A stretch of 64,000 nucleotides of DNA from Cardinalis cardinalis (lineage: Eukaryota; Chordata; Aves; Passeriformes; Cardinalidae). The notes beneath the pieces were generated by a model. The model made no database searches, was not told the DNA's origin, and saw only the letters and a program-made list of their open reading frames with translations. The stretch covers positions 8,734,489-8,798,488 of the forward strand of contig JACDOX010000014.1 of the NCBI GenBank assembly GCA_014549065.1, written 5' to 3'. This document shows, in pieces, positions 38,304-49,391 of the stretch. Numbering within the stretch: the first letter of the stretch is position 1; the number at the start of each line of letters is the position of its first letter. A program made the translations under genes and the position numbers.

Positions 38304-38343
38304 ATAACTACCAGAATGCAGGAATAACTACCAGAATGCAGGA
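38304..38343. repeat. 20-bp perfect tandem duplication
   Basis: Two identical units, 38304-38323 and 38324-38343, each starting ATAACTACCAG. Confidence 0.95.
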
Positions 38344-38871
38344 AAACAGAATGTGAATTGATGGCATGATAAATATAACTAAGTAGGCCAGTGTAGATAT
38401 TGAAATAATTAAAAAAAAATAGTTATAGCCCCACTTCTTAGGAAAACACAGGTAATTCTTCAAAATAGTGCTGGCAATATGTTCTAACAGAAAAGAGAGA
38501 TTTGCATTTTCAGCACAATGGTAGGGTTAGAAGAATTAGCTGCAACCAACTNCACGATTTCTTCTGTTTTTTGCAGCCTTAGAATATAGCAAAGACCCCA
38601 ATATGCCCTACTATGATCAGGGTCTAAATACTGCAAAATTGACCTTTTATCATGCTAAATGTGAAGTGTGAAAGGTTCTAATGTGTAACATGGAGAAAGA
38701 CTAATTTAGAAATTTCCATGGCTACAGGAAAAAACAGACTCAGAGCAAACCATAAACTCTGCAGAAGAATACAGAGTGACATGCTGCAGAGTGGCAAATA
38801 CCATATTGAGCATGTACAGTATAATGAGAGGAATTAGGTCAGGAGAAGGGGGGCAGGTAATTAATTTTTTA

Positions 38872-39105
38872 TCTCAGTGCAGAATTGGCGAAACTGTATT
38901 TGAGTGCTTTACACTGTTTTGGGCTCCATAATACAAAAAAGATTTTGCTGAATTGGAAAGACTCCAAAAAAGGATAACAAAAATGATAAAAATAATGTTT
39001 ATTAAGAAAAGAGAATTTGCAAAGCCTGGGGAAAGTAGGACTAAGGCACAACATGAAAGCTAATTCTAAATACCTGCAGGGGATTAACAACAACAAAAAA
39101 AAAAA
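38872..39105 (+). mobile_element. Ancient CR1-type LINE relic
   Basis: A short, strongly decayed piece of a CR1-clade reverse transcriptase C-terminal region on the plus strand. In one frame from 38893 it reads FECFTLFWAP, a stop (38929-38931), then YKKDFAELERLQKRITKMIK. This matches the usual CR1 order of a Leu-Glu-Tyr-Cys-like segment, FWAP, YKKD, LERVQ-like and TKMI. A-rich interruptions and stops show long decay. No 3' octamers are visible, so both ends are approximate. It is clearly older than the other CR1 copies here. Confidence 0.65.
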
Positions 39106-39374
39106 GACTGAGGGTAGAGTAGGGAAAGAAAAAGTATTTCAGCAATCAGTTCAGGTACAAGAAAATAATTACCTCAAAATAACTCTGGTAAAGAGAAAAT
39201 AAAAGGTGCCTGTGTGCAGCTTGCAGTCAGTCTCACACGAGTCAGTTCATTGACTTTCCAATAGGGAAACCTGAGGAACCAGTTATTTGTCAGTGGGAAA
39301 GAAATACTTGTCAGTGTGAACAGGGGCATAGTCTTTTTTCTGTTTCTGGAATTCTGACTATGGACTGAAAGAAT

Positions 39375-39460
39375 TTCCTCCCTTCCCTTCCCTTCCCTTC
39401 CCTTCCCTTCCCTTCCCTTCCCTTCCCTTCCCTTCCCTTCCCTTCCCTTCCCTTCCCTTC
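39375..39460. repeat. (CCCTT)n pentanucleotide satellite
   Basis: At least 15 near-perfect CCCTT units running straight into an assembly gap. The pyrimidine-only strand can form triplex-prone DNA, a common cause of sequencing failure. Confidence 0.95.
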
Positions 39461-39615
39461 NNNNNNNNNNNNNNNNNNNNNNNNNNNNNNNNNNNNNNNN
39501 NNNNNNNNNNNNNNNNNNNNNNNNNNNNNNNNNNNNNNNNNNNNNNNNNNNNNNNNNNNNNNNNNNNNNNNNNNNNNNNNNNNNNNNNNNNNNNNNNNNN
39601 NNNNNNNNNNNNNNN
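39461..39615. other. Assembly gap, 155 N
   Basis: A run of 155 N between the CCCTT array and CCCTGCCCTG. The gap lies inside the satellite, so its true length is unknown. Confidence 0.98.
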
Positions 39616-39630
39616 CCCTGCCCTGCCCTT
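39616..39630. repeat. Far edge of the pentanucleotide array
   Basis: CCCTGCCCTGCCCTT, a variant CCCTG/CCCTT end of the array on the other side of the gap. The two sides carry different variants, so the hidden part contains at least one transition. Confidence 0.8.
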
Positions 39631-40311
39631 TTTTCTTCATAAGAAACATGCAATTGGTAACACTGAAATTTTTATCAAACCCTTATTGAAAAACAAGTTT
39701 TCAAATGTATATTCAACATCTGAGCAGACAAATAAAATATGAATAAAAGTATTTGGAGCTATATAGCTAATTTGTTCACATGCATTTGATCAGGAAGACA
39801 AGAGTTGGTTACTCGCATTAATTCCAAGTGCTTTTCCCAAGCTCAGAACAGTATTTGAGTGTCAAACCAAACAATAGGCATTTCTTTTCCAGTATTTAAA
39901 ATAAAATAAAATTTTAAAAAGCAGTTAAATTAGGGTAGAATCATGACCAGATCTGTATACTTAGACTTAGCTACTTACTGTGTTATCACATGCCAGGTAT
40001 ATTATATACATACAACCAAAGGATCTGTTAGGGAAAGAAAAACCTTAAAAAAACCAACAATTTAGGAGGTTTTTTTTTAGTTAGACCCTTAATGCACATA
40101 CTGCATGTGTCCAAATGCAAAATTGTGAGAAGAAATATTCTTTTCTTCCCCTCATACTTTTAAATTATCATTTCATTCTCTGCAATGGAAATGTATGACG
40201 CTGCTCAAAAAATGTCAAAGCAAGGTGAATCTTCATGAAGCTCTGAGAATTTCTGAAATTCCCTATCTTTGTATTAATGGGCATCTGAAATTAGATGAGC
40301 AGAATGATGCA
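39631..40311. other. Unique DNA between satellite and LTR
   Basis: AT-rich sequence with no recognisable gene or element. Confidence 0.5.
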
Positions 40312-40864
40312 CAGTTNGTTTTCTTCATATTAGCTGTTATGGGGCTATGTTTTGGATTTGTGTTTTGAAAACAAAGGGATGTTTTACCAGGTGCTGAGCA
40401 GCACTGACACAGAGTCAGGGCCTTTNCTTCTCACCCCACCCCANCAGTGANGAGGCTGGGGGTGCACAGTGAGCTGGGAGGGGACACAGCCAGCGCAGCT
40501 GACCCCAACTGACCCAAGGGATGTTCCACACCCTGTGGCAGCATGCTCAGCACACACAGCTGGGGGAGAAGGAGGAAATGGGGATGTTTGGAGTGATGGG
40601 GTTTGTCTTCCNCAGTCATTGTTAGGCATGATGGAGCCCTGCTTCACCAGACGTGGCTAAATACCCCCCTGCCCATGGGAAGGGGTAAATAAATTCNTTG
40701 TTTTACTTTGCTCTTACACAAAGCTTTTGTTTGTCCTTTAAAACTGCCTTTATCTCAGCCCATGTGTTTCCTCACTTCTACTTTTTTGATTCTCTCCCTC
40801 TTCCCACCAAGGGAGTGAGCAAGCAACTGTCTAGGGCTTAGCTGCTGGCTGATATTGAACCACA
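40312..40864 (+). mobile_element. ERVL-like solo LTR (copy 2), 5' end missing
   Basis: The same family as the LTR at 30343, shown by shared blocks in the same order. These are GGGGCTATGTTTTGG, the stretch around GAGGGGACACAGCC, CTGACCCCAACTGACC, the GGAGCCCTGCTT block, and a 3' end GGGAGTGAGCAAGC...GAACCACA. The first 25 or so bases are absent or unrecognisable, and no target duplication can be assigned. The CRE-like site and TATA box present in copies 1 and 3 are not recognisable here (the region near 40535-40560 reads GTGGCAGCATGCTCAGCACACAC). The ATTAAA signal is also changed, to TTTAAA. It looks transcriptionally dead and belongs to a different sublineage from copies 1 and 3. Confidence 0.85.
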
Positions 40865-43333
40865 ATACTGAAAAACCCTCTTACTAACTGCTATATATCA
40901 AGCTGCACTTGGTATATANCAAAATACACCAAAAGAAAATATTTACCTATACTAATAAGAGAACAGGGGGTTTTACATCAGAATGGTGGAGTCTTTGTCT
41001 CCACCATCTCTTTGGGGGATTTGTCTGTCTCCTTGTTTTGCACTTTGCAGTTATTTTGTCCTTTTGTTTTGGTTGTGTTTATTTTTGTGGTTGGTTTTTT
41101 TTTCTCTTTATCAGTGAAAGACTGTGATGAATCATCTCTTCAAGGATGGACGCCTGACATTACAATACGCAGCTTCTAACTTATATAGAAAAACATACAG
41201 ATTGAAGCACAAAGCTGTATAATGGAAAGATATTGAACACATGAAATCAAAAAGTGTAAATTACACTCCCATGACTAAGAATGCTTTAGAAACTGGCCCC
41301 TGTTTTCCTAAGCAGTGAAAGAATTTTAGTTGAATGATTTCTCTGGAATATAATGGGAACTGTGTGGCTTAATTCCCAGACACTACTACAAAATCTTGAG
41401 GGCTAATTACCAATTTCAGTCTTCTGCTTTACATGTTTAATTATATACAGTAGCTATATGAATGCATTGCAGATCTGAAAAATGGTGAGAGAAATACACT
41501 TTTAGTTTCTGGAAATATGCTGTTGGCACTAAACAGATAATGCTTATAACAATAAAATCAAATATACATTCCTGTTTTAAATTCAGCCATGTTNATTAGG
41601 GATGAAAGAATTCATATGAAATTTTGTGAAAAGGATGAAAGAACTCCCTGCTCTGGAGTGTACATTTAAATTTCACATGATGCCACCTCCAGCTAATTGT
41701 TAAACTGGGTCAGAGAATTCTGATCCATTATGTTAACTCTTCATTGAGAATTTAGTACCTTCTTGACTCATATACCTAACCTCAGTTCAGCGGTGAATGT
41801 ACCATTAATTTTACTTATTTCAACCAATTGACAATAATTTTGCAGCAAAACTATTTGTGGCAATATGGTCTTTTCCTGGATCTCACTGTATTTTNCTCTC
41901 ACTCCCTTAATGAAAGAGAAAAAAAAAAAGAAATCTTGTACCTTTCTAAAATCTATTTCTCAGGAAGAACAATCAAATATAATTTCTNAGGTGTCCTAGT
42001 ATTCATAGAAAATTGGCTATGTAAAATGAGTCCAGTGGCTTTAAGCCAATGAGTACATCTGAATAAACCTTTGCTGTGCTAGTAAAAAACTGCCACAGCA
42101 CAGATACAAATGTCTGTTCACCCAGAAAAGCCCACAGAAGTGCATGCTCTGTGCTGCAGTTGTTCTGTTGCTTTCATTTATCATTTCAAGCTGTGTTATT
42201 TTGATGGCTTTTCAGTTGCAGGAGTACCAGTGCTGATGCAGAGATAATGAAATACTGAAAGCATCAAACAACAGGGATGTCTGTAACTGGTAATGGGCAT
42301 CCTTCCTCAGTTTATTAACTCCAGCTGTGCTGTTTGACAGCTTCTGTGGAGGGATAGAGAGCAGTGTGAGAATACTGAATGGAGAATGAAGAAGCTAGTG
42401 TCAGGAATTAAACTGCATCACACACAATCTCTGTGAGTAGAATTTCAGAAAGTAAAAAGGAGCATCATCTTTCAAAATTATGGTCTCCATCTTCATAGAC
42501 CATGAAGTGACCAATAGAGAGACCTTCAGTTCAAGTTTCAGCACACAGCACTTTTACCACAGTGCAGTTATTTTCTGATCTGAAATGGGTTCCCAACACT
42601 NTGCGTATTTACTAAAGAAGACAGTATCTAGTCCTTTATAATAGTATGATTAGGTTGGACTTAAAATTATACACATCACTGCTTCTGAGAACAAACTAGT
42701 TGGGACTCATCATTACCAAAACTTTGCCCAGAATAACATGTGGATATTGTTANATAGAGCACTGGGCACTGAGGACTGTTGAGGATGAAATAAAAGCAGC
42801 CTAATATTGCAGATCTTCTTGCTTCTAATTGGTGGTTATCCTTGCTTTTTANGGCTTTTAAGTGTCTGAAGCTGAATATGCCAGGAAACTGGAAAAAGCT
42901 GTGAAATCTTTTTAATAATGTACCCTAAGTGGAAGTATTACACAGTGTGTTCTCAGAAGTGTCTTAGCTTGGACATGTCACAAAGGCCTGTTTCTGTATG
43001 ACAGGTTGTGAATAAGACTCACAAGCAATCTACAGGTATGGATGCAGAAGTACTTCTCAGAAAATAGCAGACAATTAGAGTGAAAGCATTTGCTGGGAGC
43101 AGTTGCTNGAATGTACCACCAGAGCAGAGATGCTTTAGAGCACAGTGGTTCTGCCGAATCTCCAAGAGCTGTTTAACTCAGGACACCAAGTGTCCATCTG
43201 GGGCCATTCACACACACTAGCACCAACAACAGGTTGGATAACTCAGGTCACATGCAAGCCTGCAGAATTTTCTAAATACATCTGAAAAAACAAAACTTTG
43301 AGTCAGCTTTACAGTCCCACTACNAAGGGACAG
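40865..43333. other. Unique AT-rich stretch, no gene seen
   Basis: No gene or element is recognised. It contains T/G-rich DNA at about 41045-41110 and several undetermined bases. Confidence 0.5.
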
Positions 43334-44388
43334 TGTTTTGGGTGTGGGTGGCAAGTTTTATAACAGGGATACAGGATTTCTCCCTCTGAGAAGTTGCCAG
43401 ATGTTTTTGCCATGTCCAACAGAGTCAGAGCTGCTGGCTCCAAAACAGACCTGCCACTGGCTAAGGCTGAGCCCATCAGTGATGGCAGTGGTGTCTCTGG
43501 GATAATGCATATAGAGGAGAAAAAGCTGCCAGGAGAGAGAAATGAGAAAAAGTGTGAGAGAAAGGGCTCTGCAGACAGCAAAGTCAGTGAAAAAGGGAGG
43601 CAGGAGGNGCTCCAGGCACCAGAGCAGAGACTCCCCTGCACCCCATGGTGAAGACTGTGGTGAAGCAGCTGTGCTCCTGCAGCCCATGGAGACTCATGGG
43701 TGTACAGAGATCCATCCACCTGCAGCCTGTGTAGGACTCCATGCCAGAGCAGGAGGATGCCTAAAGGAAGCTGTTACCCTGTGGGAAGCCCATGTTGGAT
43801 CAGGCTTCTGGCAGGACCTGCGGACCCATGCAGGGTGAAGCCCATGCTGAATCAGGTTTTCTGGCAGCACTTGTGACCCNGTGGGGGCCTCAGGCTGCAG
43901 CAGCCTGNTCCAANAGNACTGCACCCTGTGGGAAGGATGTACATTGGAGCAGTTCATGGAGAGCTCCAGCCTGNGGGAAGGACTCACATTGGAGACGTTC
44001 ATGGAGAATCGTTTCCCATGGGAGGGTCCCCTGGCTGGANCTAGGAAGGAGTGTGAGGAGGAAGAAGCAACACACACAACTTGTGATGAGCTGACTCTCC
44101 AATTCTTGTTTCCTATCCACCTGTGCAGCTGGGGGGAGGAGGTAAAAAACATCAGGAGTGAAGCTGTGCCTAGGATGAAAGCAGGGCTGAGGGCAAAGTG
44201 GCTATAAGAATTAGTTTTTAGTCTTCATTTTTCTACTCTGATTTGATTGGTACTATATTNAATATATGTTTATAATTTCTTTTCCCATGATAGTAATGAG
44301 TGAGTGATATTTCCCTGTCCCTATCTTGACCCACAAGCTTTTTATCACATTTTCTCTCCTTTGTCCAGATGAGGAGGAGTTCAATCAC
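43334..44388 (+). mobile_element. Long (about 1.1 kb) avian ERV LTR, copy 1, 3' end lost
   Basis: Starts TGTTTTGGGTGTGGGTGGCAAG and is clearly the same family as 49392-50493. Both carry, in order, the GAAGNTGCCAG/CAAAAGCTT block, the GGCTCCAA...CACTGGC block, and GTCTCTGGGATAA. Then come CCCTGCA with GAAGACTGTGGTGA, repeated ATTGGAGNAGTT units, GGGGAGGAGGTAAAA, CTCTGATTTGATTG and ATCTTGACCCACAAGC. This order matches a long LTR I associate with avian ERVL-type elements, read 5' to 3'. The last 100 or so bases present in the other copy are missing after about 44388. Frames of up to 152 codons on both strands overlap it and are LTR shadows. I cannot assign an internal region. Confidence 0.75.
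43786..44065. repeat. Tandem substructure inside the long LTR
   Basis: Diverged repeats of about 45-52 bp. The unit AAGCCCATG starts at 43786 and 43838 (period 52). The unit GGAAGGANNNACATTGGAG starts at 43931, 43976 and, as GGAGGGTCCC, at 44021 (period exactly 45). The LTR therefore seems to have grown by internal tandem duplication. Confidence 0.7.
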
Positions 44389-44805
44389 ACATTGGCAAAT
44401 CAGTATGGCTTCCCTTCTTGGCAAAGAGCTGACTTTCCAGCTGTTACTGCAGCTGCATGCATATGAGTTTGTGTGATGAAGTAATTGAGTGAACCATGGC
44501 AATACTTATCTGCTGTTAATAGTAAAATCTTAATAGAGAAATAGTTAATTGCACTGGTTTTGGCTGGGATAAAGTTAATTTTCTTTATAGTGTCTGGCCT
44601 GGGGCTGTATTTCAGATTTGAGCTGAACAGAGGGCTCATAATACAGAGATATTTTTGTTATTGCTGAGCAGGTCTTACACAGAGCCAGGTCTCCTGCTTT
44701 TTGTACTGCCACTCTGGCAAAGGGACTGGGAGGGCATGGGAGGTTGGGAGGAGACACAGCCAGGACAGGCAACCCAAACTGACCCCAGGGATATTCCAGA
44801 CCATA

Positions 44806-44829
44806 TGACATCATGCTCAGTGTATAAAG
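44806..44829 (+). promoter_or_regulatory. LTR core promoter: CRE-like site plus TATA
   Basis: TGACATCA at 44806-44813 and TATAAAG at 44823-44829, with the same spacing as in the copy at 30601-30624. Confidence 0.6.
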
Positions 44830-45014
44830 GGGGGGAAGAAGGAAAAAGGGAGGGAATATTTGGAGAGATGGCATTGGTCTTCTAAAGTCGCTGTGAAGGG
44901 GCCCTGCTCTCCTAGGGATGGTTGAACACCTGCNTGCTCATAGGGAGTGAATTTCTTGCTTTGTTTGCTTTGCTTTGTTTTGCTTTGCTCGTGTGCTCAA
45001 CTTTTGCATTCCCT

Positions 45015-45020
45015 ATTAAA
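45015..45020 (+). terminator. LTR poly(A) signal ATTAAA
   Basis: ATTAAA in CTATTAAACTCTC, matching 30786-30791 of copy 1. Confidence 0.55.
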
Positions 45021-45138
45021 CTCTCTTCATCTGAACCCATGAGTTTTCCACCTTTTACACTTCCAATTCCCTCCTTGATCGTCCTGCTAGGGGAGTGAGC
45101 GAGCAGCTGTATNGATTGTTGGATGGGATTGAATCACA

Positions 45139-48100
45139 AAATCAATAAAAAGTGTTCTAATAAATGATGATCTGTGTCTCTTCCTGAATCACTTTCCTAC
45201 CACACAGCTTTACACAATTGAAGTCTTGCAGTAAGCAGCCAGTGCAGGTGGGTGCAGCTGTAGCACACAGAACCCTTCAAGAAGCAGGCTGGTACTTATA
45301 TCTAATGCAAAGACTCAAATCAACTCATAGATATGCTCTGTTTTTAACAAAGTCTGCCATGTACCTGCTGTCTTCATGGGAAATTGGTAGCTCTGATGAA
45401 GGCAAGGGGGAGAAATGCAAACGACTGTGAATGAGTGAATGAATGAAGAAATTAATGTATCTTCTTGTTTTTTTGTTTATTTGGTTTTTTTAAGTTGATC
45501 ATTTATATAAACTGTTACAATAACACCAAAAGCAGTAAGTTTACAGTGTTGCTGCTGTTAACTCTCCTACCTGAAAGTGCTTTGATGTTAAGGTCAATGT
45601 AATTAATAGGCTGGAGTCTGCAGTTGTCAAAGTACAAGGCTGCTTTCACTCACACCCTGGGGTTTTCTGTCACCAGCTCTCCCTACCAGCAACTTTGTGG
45701 ACTGACATTTCATTTTTAAGCCAGAGGCTTGAAATTTTTTGCTATCTCTGCAACTTGTCAAAAACCCAAGGAGGTGTCCAGAGCCTGGTTGTAAACCTAA
45801 GCAGTGAGTACAGGTGAAGGTTACAAGAGACGAAATCATGTTCAAAANAGCATTCAAAAGGCATTGCCAAACCTGTTTGCAAGGTGTAAAAAACCACAGA
45901 TTAGTAAAACATGCACTTTGGCTANGCCATAGCTGAAATGGAGGTTGAAAATAGGGCCTGTTGGCAGGTTTTAAATAACTTTCAATTACAGGCTTAGGAA
46001 TGCCCCTGTAAAGTGGTGTGAGTGTGTATGAATATGTCAAATCCTGGCATTTTTACGTAACTAAATAAGAAAAACATGTTGGAGGTACTGGATATAGATA
46101 GGGAAGATACTAGAAGCATCCNTGTATGCTTTTATCTCTTTGGAAAGGAGTGAGTGTGGCAGCATGCCAACTCCAAGACCCCAGGACACAGCAGCCCTGC
46201 CTATTCTTGGATGGTGACTGCTGCTGAATTGTATACACTAGCTGCCAGGATCATTCTAGCTCACCCCACAGACTCTGTTTTCTTGGAAAAATCATACAGG
46301 GCCAGTACGTTAGCAAGACACATCTTTAATTCCTCTGGAAAGCTCATATTCTGTTGTTGAAGAGGAGAAAAAGGAAAAAAATAATAATATATTTTTTCCT
46401 GACCTAAACAAGATCACAAATTAAGGTTGATTAGCCTTTTACATCTTCCTTAATTGGCTGGAAGGCTTGAGGAAGCTGTGAATCAAAGTGCTGGTGAGCT
46501 GGACACAGGCGTACTGCCTAATGGCAGCTCTGCTTTGTTAAATNAATCCTACTGGCTAATCTCAATACTCCATTCCAATACTGGGACTGGTATTTGGGAA
46601 AGGTATTACTAAAAAATAATCCATTTCCCTGTGGAATTAGTAACATCTGGGAGTAAACTGTTTGTAAATGCCCCCAAAAATGCTGTAACTGTGTGACAAG
46701 GAGAATCATATAAGCAAACACATAATAACACATNCTGTTTTGTGCTCCTTCCTCATAAATTGCCTATAATACTTGCTCTAGATTTCAGTAAAAGTAGGAC
46801 TAGCAAAAGACTAGGCATCAGACTATATTTTAAAGGAACCTTAATACTAAAATAAATGTTTAGAATATCACCCAGTAACAAAATATAACATTGGGTATGA
46901 TTTAGTTCAAGATTGGTAGGTGTACAAATCTGCTGTTTACATCAGAACTGGCTTGTATCACAAAAGCCCAGTGTCTAAAAGCTGAGAATTTTTCAATTTC
47001 TCCTCATGGTCTGGGAAGCTCCAATTTTCTGACTGCTTTGCTTTGGTCTTCATCATGTCAGAAAANGTGGTTTTGTTTTCACTGGTGTCACTGACACCCT
47101 GACAAGTCTGGAGGCACAAGGCAGAAATGGCAACATAGTCCCTGATGCACCACTCAGGAGGTATATTCTGAGCTGGCCTGGACACACACTTTATGCCATG
47201 CATTCACCTGATGCACCAGGTAGCCCTGGGTGTTTCTTCTGATGCTGGCAGCCCAAAGGTGAGTTCAGCCTACAGTCAGGGAAAGGCAACACCCAAGGGT
47301 AGGAGGGATACTCCAGCTGATACCTGGATCTTGGTCAAATGGTCAGTTAGTCACTTTGGTGGTTAAAAATCTGCTCAGCGCATTGAGTCTCTCTAGATTA
47401 CAGGGAAAAAGAAAAGAAAAAAAAGTCAACGGTGGGATTTTCAAAATAACTTATACCTGGTCTAATATTGCTCTGATACGTACAGTTTGATCTTGCCCTC
47501 GACCCAATGCCTTTCTTGTACTCTGTCATTCCTTTCCTCAGTCATCTCCATAGGCTCTTTCCTCACATGTATATGTACGGGACATTTTTTTCTGATTTTC
47601 TCCCATGTTTAACTTCATAAAAGTTAAATCTTTTTAATCCATANTATTACAATACTCTGTAAAAGAAATAACAATACACTGTTTTGAAGCTGCCCACTTT
47701 GAACATAGAAAACTAAATGCCTCAGTTTGATAAAGAGAAAAAAAGTTCTACAGAAACGAAATGAAAAACTTTTCTTAACTACCCACACAATGGCTTACTC
47801 AAGCCACTGATATCAAGTTTCTTTCTTTCATCATGTTTAAATGCCTGCACAAAGGAGAAAAAAAGAAAATAAAAAATATATTACATGCTCTTTGTCTTGA
47901 TCCAAAGCCTGGAAAGACTGTTAAGGAATCTTTTGTTGTTTAAGACACTCATACATCATGCAACATATCACCTTATTCTTCAGCAGCCACTTTCCCCACT
48001 CAAAGCTAGTATTTTGACTATGAAAAATGTGTGTTTTTCTTCTTCTTGGATTCTTACTTTCAAATGGTGCAAGACAAAGACTGGCAAATANTCTTTTACC

Positions 48101-48219
48101 ATTTGTAAATACATCAAATCAAAGTATATTGTGCTTGTCCTTGAGAAGTCAATATATATAANTGGGTTCTCTATAATAGAAATTACCCACCCCAACTTTC
48201 AATGTTCTTCTTACTTTTC
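45139..48219. other. Unique DNA between LTR and CR1, no gene seen
   Basis: No recognisable gene. A 137-codon minus-strand open frame (45627-46040) contains two undetermined codons and shows no familiar domain. Its reading could be chance. 46150-46360 and 46950-47390 are somewhat GC-richer but otherwise unremarkable. Confidence 0.5.
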
Positions 48220-49379
48220 TGTGATGGAGTGGCTGCAGCAGTTAACAAGGGAAGACACATTGATGTCATTCACCTAGACTTCAGTAAGGTCTTTGGCATG
48301 GTTCCATATGACATTCTTATTTACAGGTTGAAGATTTGAAAGGTGGACTGTTCAGTGGATAAGGAACTGGCTGTGTGGACACCTTCAGAGTTGCAGTCAA
48401 TGGTTGGATGTCCAAGTGGAGACATGAGACAGTAGTGTCCCTCAGGGCTCCGTCCTGGAACTGGGGCTCCTCAATCTCCTTTTCAATGACATAGGCAGTG
48501 AGATCTAGTGCATCCCCAGCAGGTTTGCAGGTGATGTGAAACTGAGTGCTGCAGTTGACACAAGAGGACGGTTGCCATCTAGAGAGACCTGGACAAGACT
48601 GAGAAATGGGCCAATGAAAACATAATGAATTTCAACAAGTCCAAGGGCAAAGTGCTGCANTTGGGTCATGGTGATCCTAGATATGAGCATAGATGGAGAG
48701 AAGAACAAATTGAGAGCAGCCCTCCCAAGAAGGACTTGGTGGTGCTGGTGGNTGAGAGACTGGACATGAGCTGGCAATTGCAGTGCAGAAAGGCAACTGC
48801 ATCCTGGGCTGCACCCGAACCAGCGTGGCCAGCAGATTGAGGGAGGAGATTCTCCCTGTCTCTCTGTTCTCATAAGAATCCACCTGGAATATTGCATCCA
48901 TCTCTGGGGTGTCCAACACAAGAAAGATGTGGACCTGTTGGACTGAGTCCAAAGAAGTGCCATGAANATGATCAGAGGGCTGGAGCACCTCTTCTGTGAA
49001 GACAANGAAAAAGCTGAAATTGTTCCACCCGGAGAAGAAAAGGCTCTGAGGAGACTTTGGAGCAGGCTTCCAGTACCTAAAGAGGGCTTNAAGAAAGCTG
49101 GAGAGGACTTTTTGCAAGGGCATCACAGGACAAGTGATAATGGTTTTAAATGGCAAGAGAAAAAGTTTAGAGTGGATATTGTGGAAAATTCCTTACTGTT
49201 AGGGTAGTGAGGGTCTGAACAGGTTTCCAAGAGAAGCTGTAGATGACTTATCCATGGAGTTCAAGGGAAGGATGGATGGCATCCTGAGAAACCTGGTCTA
49301 CTGGGCTGCCACTCTGCCATGCCCTTTTAGTTCCCTCACAACCCAGACCATTCTGTAGTTCTTTAATTCTATGATTCAT
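48220..49379 (+). mobile_element. CR1 LINE, longest copy, plus strand, inactive
   Basis: About 1.16 kb covering the reverse transcriptase catalytic core to the 3' end. Readable pieces in changing frames are DVIHLDFSK (48262-48288), FAGDVKL (48524-48544), NFNKSKGKVL (near 48628-48660), ESSPPKKDLVVLV (near 48713-48750) and RCHKMIRGLEH-like near 48960. The 3' end carries ATTCTGTA, ATTCTATG and ATTCAT. The family's catalytic FADD motif reads F-A-G-D here, so one metal-binding Asp is lost. Stops and frameshifts also break the frame. It was 5'-truncated at insertion, as usual for CR1. Confidence 0.92.
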
Positions 49380-49391
49380 TATATAAAGCTT

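Larger units (their letters stand above)
30924..38871. other. Unique AT-rich stretch, no gene seen
   Basis: About 8 kb without a recognisable gene or major element. It includes an A/C-rich tract near 31885-31965, GT/AC-rich DNA near 32700-32775 with a 12-bp inverted repeat (32730-32741 and 32763-32774), T-rich DNA ending in T21, and a 20-bp tandem duplication near 38304. A slightly GC-richer patch at 36940-37310 holds a short minus-strand frame I cannot identify. Confidence 0.55.
44550..45138 (+). mobile_element. ERVL-like solo LTR (copy 3)
   Basis: A full-length 589-bp LTR from TGCACTGGTTTTGGCTGGG to GATTGAATCACA, the same family as 30343-30918. The two share sub-features that copy 2 lacks: GAGCTGAACAGAGGG, TTTTTGTTATTGCTGAGCAG-like and CTGGCAAAG. 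The CRE-like TGACATCA (44806), TATAAAG (44823) and ATTAAA (45015) are preserved. A CTTTG-rich low-complexity patch lies at 44950-44990. Flanking bases (TTAAT and AAATC) do not give a target duplication. It sits 161 bp downstream of the truncated long LTR, but the two are different families and not the two ends of one provirus. Confidence 0.88.

Noticed and set aside
39174..39653. 159-codon frame with Arg-Glu-Gly-Lys repeats
   Set aside because: It is a translation of the pentanucleotide satellite and the N gap.
43309..44207. Several overlapping open frames of 76-152 codons on both strands
   Set aside because: They all lie inside the long LTR, share its repeat units and contain many undetermined codons. 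No gag, pol or env features are seen, and they read open because the LTR is relatively GC-rich with few stops.
43334..45138. Two LTRs 161 bp apart considered as the ends of one provirus
   Set aside because: They belong to different families with different ends and lengths, and the 161 bp between them holds no retroviral sequence.
45627..46040. 137-codon minus-strand open frame
   Set aside because: It has two undetermined codons, no recognisable domain, no signs of splicing and ordinary composition. It is kept only as a note in the stretch entry.
47885..48277. 130-codon plus-strand open frame
   Set aside because: It has two undetermined codons, random-looking composition, and runs into the CR1 copy out of the CR1 frame.
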